Positions 48,080 to 51,883 of a stretch of DNA of 51,883 nt are shown in pieces. The notes beneath the pieces are model-generated. The model saw only the letters and a list, made by a program, of their open reading frames with translations, did not search any database and was not told the DNA's origin. This stretch comes from AWTP1-13 sp035550075. GTDB taxonomy: Bacteria > Pseudomonadota > Alphaproteobacteria > Rhizobiales > Hyphomicrobiaceae. The stretch spans positions 1-51,883 of the forward strand of contig DASZQG010000123.1 of NCBI GenBank assembly GCA_035550075.1, in the 5' to 3' direction. The first letter of the stretch is position 1; each line of letters opens with the position of its first letter. Made by a program: the position numbers and the translations under genes.

Positions 48080-49036
48080 TTGAACAGGGTGCTGAAAGCC
48101 GAGCCGACCCGCCTGGTCGTGCCATTTGAGGACAACCGGATTCTCAACCGGCTGCTGGGGGAGTATGACGGTCATCTCGCCCTGATCGAGGAGCGCCTTG
48201 GCATCGAGGCGCAAGCTCACGGCAATCTGGTGACACTGACGGGCACGGCGGATGCGTGCGCGCTGGCACGCGACGTGCTCGAGAAGTTATACGCCCGCAT
48301 TCGCGCTGGGGAGGACGTCGGCCCCGGTGAAATCGACGGGCTACTCCGGCATCGGATGAACGAGGCGGCGCCGGCCGATGGCCTGCTGCAGATTCGAACC
48401 CGCCGCCGTGTGGTGACCGCCCGCTCGCCCAACCAGAGCGCGTACATCCAGGCCCTGAACCGGGTCGATCTGGTGTTTGGTCTAGGTCCTGCCGGCACGG
48501 GCAAGACGTATCTGGCGGTCGCCTATGCGGCGCAATGCTTGGAGCGCGGGACCGTTGAGCGGATCGTGCTCTCGCGGCCGGCCGTCGAGGCCGGGGAGCG
48601 CCTGGGCTTCCTCCCCGGCGATATGCGCGAGAAAGTCGATCCTTATCTGCGCCCGCTCTATGACGCCCTTTATGACGTGCTGCCGGCTGCCAAGGTCGAG
48701 CGCGACCTCGTTACGGGCACCATCGAGATCGCGCCGCTGGCTTTCATGCGTGGCCGCACGCTGGCCCACGCTTTTGTTATCCTCGACGAGGCGCAGAACG
48801 CGACCAGTATGCAGATGAAGATGTTTCTCACGCGCCTCGGCGAAGGGTCAAAGATGGTGGTCACCGGCGATCCCAGCCAGACCGATCTTCCCGCCGGTCA
48901 GAAATCCGGTTTGACCGAAGCGGTGAAGCTGCTGAAGGGCGTCCGCGGCATTGAAGCCGTGCGCTTCACCGCCAAGGACGTCGTCCGCCGGGACCTGGTG
49001 GCACGCATCGTGGAAGCCTACGACAAGCAGGGGTAG
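48080..49036 (+). CDS. ybeZ: PhoH family protein (YbeZ type) ATPase
   Basis: The protein is 318 residues from a TTG; a GTG at 48089 is an alternative. An N-terminal KH-like/RNA-binding region (about 1-100) precedes a P-loop ATPase with Walker A GPAGTGKT at 136-143 and VILDEAQNATSMQMKMFLTRLGEGSKMVVTGDPSQTDLP-type motifs further on. It is the partner of the RNase YbeY in rRNA processing, and ybeY follows 14 bases downstream. Intergenic sequence of 106 bases separates it from miaB. Confidence 0.94.
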   Translation: MNRVLKAEPTRLVVPFEDNRILNRLLGEYDGHLALIEERLGIEAQAHGNLVTLTGTADACALARDVLEKLYARIRAGEDVGPGEIDGLLRHRMNEAAPADGLLQIRTRRRVVTARSPNQSAYIQALNRVDLVFGLGPAGTGKTYLAVAYAAQCLERGTVERIVLSRPAVEAGERLGFLPGDMREKVDPYLRPLYDALYDVLPAAKVERDLVTGTIEIAPLAFMRGRTLAHAFVILDEAQNATSMQMKMFLTRLGEGSKMVVTGDPSQTDLPAGQKSGLTEAVKLLKGVRGIEAVRFTAKDVVRRDLVARIVEAYDKQG

Positions 49037-49050
49037 GCATTGTATTCGCC

Positions 49051-49599
49051 ATGAGCATTCCCGACGTGGGCAAGCCCCGCCCCGGGGCGGATGACTATCG
49101 CGCGCCCGGCCTGCTTCTTGAGATTGTGGAGCAGGATGGCGACTGGTCGGCCATCGCAGACAGGCGTGGAAGCATTGAAGCGGCCGGAGCGGCCTTGGCG
49201 GCTCACCCGCGCTGCCGACAGGCACGCTCCAGCGAGGCCAGTATTGTGCTGGCGAGCGATGACTTCGTCAAAGCGCTCAACAATGCGTACAGGGGCAAGA
49301 ATTCCGCCACCAACGTTCTTTCGTTTCCCTTCCAGGTTCCGCCCGGTGGGGAATCCGCCCGCTATCTCGGCGACGTTGTGCTCGCCTGCGAAACCCTGCA
49401 GCGAGAGGCTGCCGAACAAGGAATTTCCTCCAAGCACCACCTTCAGCACCTGGTCATTCACGGGCTTCTGCATCTGCTGGGCTTCGATCATGTGGCGCCT
49501 GCCGAGGCGGAGGACATGGAGTCACTCGAGGCGCAGCTTCTCGACGCGCTCGGAGTAGCCGATCCCTATGCCCGTGACCCGCTTGTTGAAGCCCAATGA
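49051..49599 (+). CDS. ybeY: Endoribonuclease YbeY, 16S rRNA maturation
   Basis: This 182-residue metalloprotein has the zinc site H137-x3-H141-x5-H147 (VIHGLLHLLGFDH), which defines the UPF0054/YbeY family. It processes the 3' end of 16S rRNA and takes part in ribosome quality control. The upstream RKNSATNVLSFPF-type segment (here GKNSATNVLSFPF) is conserved. The C-terminus continues about 30 residues past the zinc site. Located between phoH and corC, as is usual. Confidence 0.95.
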   Translation: MSIPDVGKPRPGADDYRAPGLLLEIVEQDGDWSAIADRRGSIEAAGAALAAHPRCRQARSSEASIVLASDDFVKALNNAYRGKNSATNVLSFPFQVPPGGESARYLGDVVLACETLQREAAEQGISSKHHLQHLVIHGLLHLLGFDHVAPAEAEDMESLEAQLLDALGVADPYARDPLVEAQ

Positions 49600-49612
49600 G
49601 TTTGGACAGGCC

Positions 49613-50632
49613 ATGACCGTCAAACCGACCGTAGCCGCCTCAGAGGCGTCCGCTGAAGAACCCGCTGGCGAACAGCCGCACAGTTGGTTCTCCACCCTGC
49701 GCTCGATGATCGGCTTGCCTGGCGCGCCGACGCTGCGTGCCACGCTTGAGCATGCGCTGAAGCATCCGGACGAATCGCAAACGTTTTCCGCCGAAGAGCG
49801 GGAAATGCTGCTGCGCACCCTGCGCTTCGGCCGGTTGCGCGTCGACGACGTGATGGTGCCGCGCGCCGATATCATCGCCATCGATGAGAGCGAGTCGATC
49901 CGCGAACTGCTGCAGATGTTCGACGCCGCCGGGGTGTCTCGCGTACCCCTGTTCCGCGAGACGCTCGATGATCCGCGCGGCATGGTTCACGTCAAGGATC
50001 TGATGCGCTGGCTGATCGCCGATGCCCTGGGTCGGCCTGCCAGCGAAGGCCACGCCCCATCGGGCGCCCGCACCGATCCCGATCGCATGCGGGCACCGGA
50101 CCTCGGCCGGGCCGACCTTTCCAGGCCGATTGCCTCGACCAAGCTGCGCCGGCCGATGCTCTACGTGCCGCCATCGATGCCGGCAGCAAACTTGCTCATT
50201 CGCATGCAGTCGACGCACATCCACATGGCGATGGTCGTCGATGAGCATGGCGGAACCGACGGGCTGGTGACCATCGAAGACCTCGTGGAGCAAGTCGTAG
50301 GCGACATCGAGGACGAGCACGACGTTGCGGAGGCGGCCAATATCACCAGCGACCCGAAGCTTGGTTTGTTGATCGCCGCCCGCACCCCCATCCAGGAGCT
50401 TGAGGAGCATCTGGGTATGCAATTGCTCAATCCTGAGGACCGGGCCGACATCGACACAGTGGGCGGGCTCGTGTTCGCGCTGCTCGGCCGGGTCCCGGCC
50501 CGCGGCGAGCTCATCCGTCATCCCTCCGGCCTCGAATTCGAGATTCTCGATGCCGATCCGCGCCGCGTGAAGAAGCTGCGGCTGCATGCGGCTGCGGGCG
50601 CGACCGCGGGCGGCCGGCCAGGCGGTGCTTGA
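49613..50632 (+). CDS. corC: Hemolysin/CorC family CBS-domain protein
   Basis: The protein is 339 residues from the ATG at 49613, 13 bases after the ybeY stop. A disordered N-terminus (1-60) precedes LRVDDVMVPRADIIAIDESESIREL, the first CBS domain. A second CBS domain, with HIHMAMVVDEHGGTDGLVTIEDLVEQVVGDIEDEHD, and a C-terminal CorC_HlyC domain (about 255-325) follow. There is no membrane segment, so it is the cytosolic CorC type. Roles proposed include magnesium/cobalt efflux and ribosome-linked functions. Between the CBS pair is an insertion rich in charged residues (PASEGHAPSGARTDPDRM). Confidence 0.92.
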   Translation: MTVKPTVAASEASAEEPAGEQPHSWFSTLRSMIGLPGAPTLRATLEHALKHPDESQTFSAEEREMLLRTLRFGRLRVDDVMVPRADIIAIDESESIRELLQMFDAAGVSRVPLFRETLDDPRGMVHVKDLMRWLIADALGRPASEGHAPSGARTDPDRMRAPDLGRADLSRPIASTKLRRPMLYVPPSMPAANLLIRMQSTHIHMAMVVDEHGGTDGLVTIEDLVEQVVGDIEDEHDVAEAANITSDPKLGLLIAARTPIQELEEHLGMQLLNPEDRADIDTVGGLVFALLGRVPARGELIRHPSGLEFEILDADPRRVKKLRLHAAAGATAGGRPGGA

Positions 50633-50684
50633 CACAACTGCCGCGCGCCACAACTTTGCTCGCGTCCTTTGCCACGCGGAGCCT

Positions 50685-51883
50685 ATGCCCCGTCGCTCCC
50701 CTTCCCTTCAGTCGTTCGCGGAGCGCGTGACCGGCCTGCGCGGATGGCGCCGGCGCGTGGCGGCGCTTGCTGCAGGCGTGGTGTCGGTGCTGGCCATGGC
50801 GCCGTTCTTCCTCTGGCCTGTGCTTTGGCTCACTTTGCCGATGCTGGTTTGGCTCATTGACGGGATTGCCGACGGCAATGGCACGAGGCGTAGCTTTCGG
50901 TCGCTTTTCCTGGAAGCCGCGGAGGTCGGCTGGTGGTTCGGTTTCGGTTACCTGGTGGCCGGGCTGTTCTGGATCGGCGACGCGTTCCTGGTCGAGGCGG
51001 AGAAATTTGCCGCCCTCATGCCCTTCGCGGTGCTGGGGCTACCGGCCGGCCTGGCGCTTTACTATGGGCTGGCGGCGGGCGTGGCGAGCTGGTTCTGGCA
51101 AACCGGTGGGTATCGGGTGCTGGCGCTGGCTTTGGCCATATCAACCGCCGAGTGGGTGCGCGGCCACGCTCTGTCTGGCTTTCCATGGAACGTGCTGGGC
51201 TACGCGCTGACGTTTCCGTTGCCGCTAATGCAGAGTGCCTCGCTGGTCGGCATCTACGGCTTGACGCTGTTTGCCGTCTTGATTTTTGCGCTGCCGCTGG
51301 TGCTGGTGGCCGAGTCTGGCCAGGGTGTCGCGGGCCGTGGCCGCCGCTTCTGGGCGTTTGCCGCCGGACTGCTGCCGCTGGCCGCCGGGGCGATCTATGG
51401 AGAAGTACGTCTGACCACCACGGCTACCGCCATGGTGCCGGGCGTGAGAATCCGGCTGGTGCAGCCAAGCGTGCCGCAGCGCGAAAAATGGCGGCCTGAA
51501 AGCCAACGGCGCATCTTCTTCGATCATGTGCGCCTGTCGAAGACCGATCCCGATGGACGCGTCGACGATCTGAAAGACATCACGCACGTCGTTTGGCCCG
51601 AAGCGGCAATGCCGTTTTTGCCGCTCGACCAGCCGGGGGCGCTGGCTGCCATCGACCAGATGCTGCCTCCGGGCACTCTCCTGATCAGCGGAGCGCTGCG
51701 AGCGGAGCCGGCTGGACCGGCCCCCAATCACGAGCGGCGCGTCTTTAACAGCATGCTGGTTTTCGGTCACGATGGTCCGGTACCCGTCCGCTACGACAAG
51801 ATCCATCTCGTGCCGTTCGGGGAATACCTGCCGCTTCGGAGCTTGCTTGCAAGTCTGGGGCTGAGGCAATTGACCCAGGTTCG
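50685..51883 (+). CDS. lnt: Apolipoprotein N-acyltransferase, C-terminus cut by window edge
   Basis: The frame starts at the ATG at 50685 (MPRRSPSLQSFAERVTGLRG) and is open to the right edge, about 400 residues. Several N-terminal membrane helices (AALAAGVVSVLAMAPFFLWPV, then PMLVWLIDG) precede a nitrilase-type domain. Catalytic Glu306 lies in VVWPEAAMP and Lys372 in RYDKIHLVPFGEYLP; the catalytic Cys lies beyond the window. Lnt adds the third acyl chain to lipoproteins in the inner membrane. The order corC-lnt is conserved in proteobacteria. Confidence 0.93.
   Translation, partial: MPRRSPSLQSFAERVTGLRGWRRRVAALAAGVVSVLAMAPFFLWPVLWLTLPMLVWLIDGIADGNGTRRSFRSLFLEAAEVGWWFGFGYLVAGLFWIGDAFLVEAEKFAALMPFAVLGLPAGLALYYGLAAGVASWFWQTGGYRVLALALAISTAEWVRGHALSGFPWNVLGYALTFPLPLMQSASLVGIYGLTLFAVLIFALPLVLVAESGQGVAGRGRRFWAFAAGLLPLAAGAIYGEVRLTTTATAMVPGVRIRLVQPSVPQREKWRPESQRRIFFDHVRLSKTDPDGRVDDLKDITHVVWPEAAMPFLPLDQPGALAAIDQMLPPGTLLISGALRAEPAGPAPNHERRVFNSMLVFGHDGPVPVRYDKIHLVPFGEYLPLRSLLASLGLRQLTQV

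Noticed and set aside
1..51883. CRISPR arrays, insertion sequences, prophage genes, tRNA or rRNA genes
   Set aside because: No regularly spaced repeats, transposase or integrase motifs, or clover-leaf/rRNA signatures were seen; a tRNAscan and repeat search would be needed to exclude them formally.

Overview
The window is 51.9 kb of GC-rich chromosomal DNA from an alphaproteobacterium, most likely of the order Hyphomicrobiales (Rhizobiales). The evidence is the gene content and order: DUF2794 beside gshB, a 756-residue malic enzyme with a phosphotransacetylase-like tail, a cysteine-free alphaproteobacterial-type Fur, the run glnD-DUF3750-murJ-trpS-usp-nfuA-tsaB-rimI-fur-miaB-phoH-ybeY-corC-lnt, and an Irr-type iron box before nfuA. 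I found 47 protein genes. Two are cut by the window edges: thpR on the left and lnt on the right. I saw no rRNA, tRNA, insertion sequence, prophage or CRISPR array. No gene-free stretch exceeds about 200 bases.

Region 1 (1-8.6 kb) is housekeeping: thpR and tesA on the minus strand, diverging from the ybbA-ybbP transporter; a BI-1/YccA membrane protein with a strong terminator; a GNAT acetyltransferase converging on DUF2794; glutathione synthase; and an isocitrate-lyase-superfamily enzyme.

Region 2 (8.7-17.3 kb) is accessory. It holds a peptide-type ABC transporter (binding protein and two permeases) with no ATPase gene beside it. Next come a CGNR zinc-finger regulator diverging from an AraC regulator, and a small secreted ClpP-like protein. 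Last is a packed four-gene run (VOC protein, SRPBCC protein, Ogt methyltransferase, YcaQ/AlkX-like DNA glycosylase) that looks like an alkylation-repair operon.

Region 3 (17.4-26.9 kb) is the most interesting part. Nine genes lie head to tail with gaps of 26 bases or less and three ATGA overlaps: a GntR/FCD regulator, a class III CoA-transferase, a carboxyltransferase, a biotin carboxylase, a 73-residue biotin carrier, a second divergent carboxyltransferase, and a complete taurine/nitrate-type ABC importer. The logic reads as: import an organic acid, activate it to a CoA thioester, carboxylate it, all under a ligand-sensing repressor. I know of no described pathway with exactly this set, and the substrate cannot be read from the sequence.

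Region 4 (26.9-33.5 kb, minus strand) holds malic enzyme, an alpha-methylacyl-CoA racemase-like protein, an acyl-CoA dehydrogenase with its catalytic glutamate in the isovaleryl-CoA dehydrogenase position, and a Kef-type cation/proton antiporter. The racemase and dehydrogenase suggest branched acyl-CoA breakdown and may be linked to region 3.

Region 5 (33.7-51.9 kb) is a conserved plus-strand housekeeping block for mismatch repair, nitrogen sensing, peptidoglycan precursor export, tryptophan tRNA charging, Fe-S assembly, tRNA modification, iron regulation, rRNA maturation and lipoprotein acylation. A RutE-like reductase is inserted between nfuA and tsaB.
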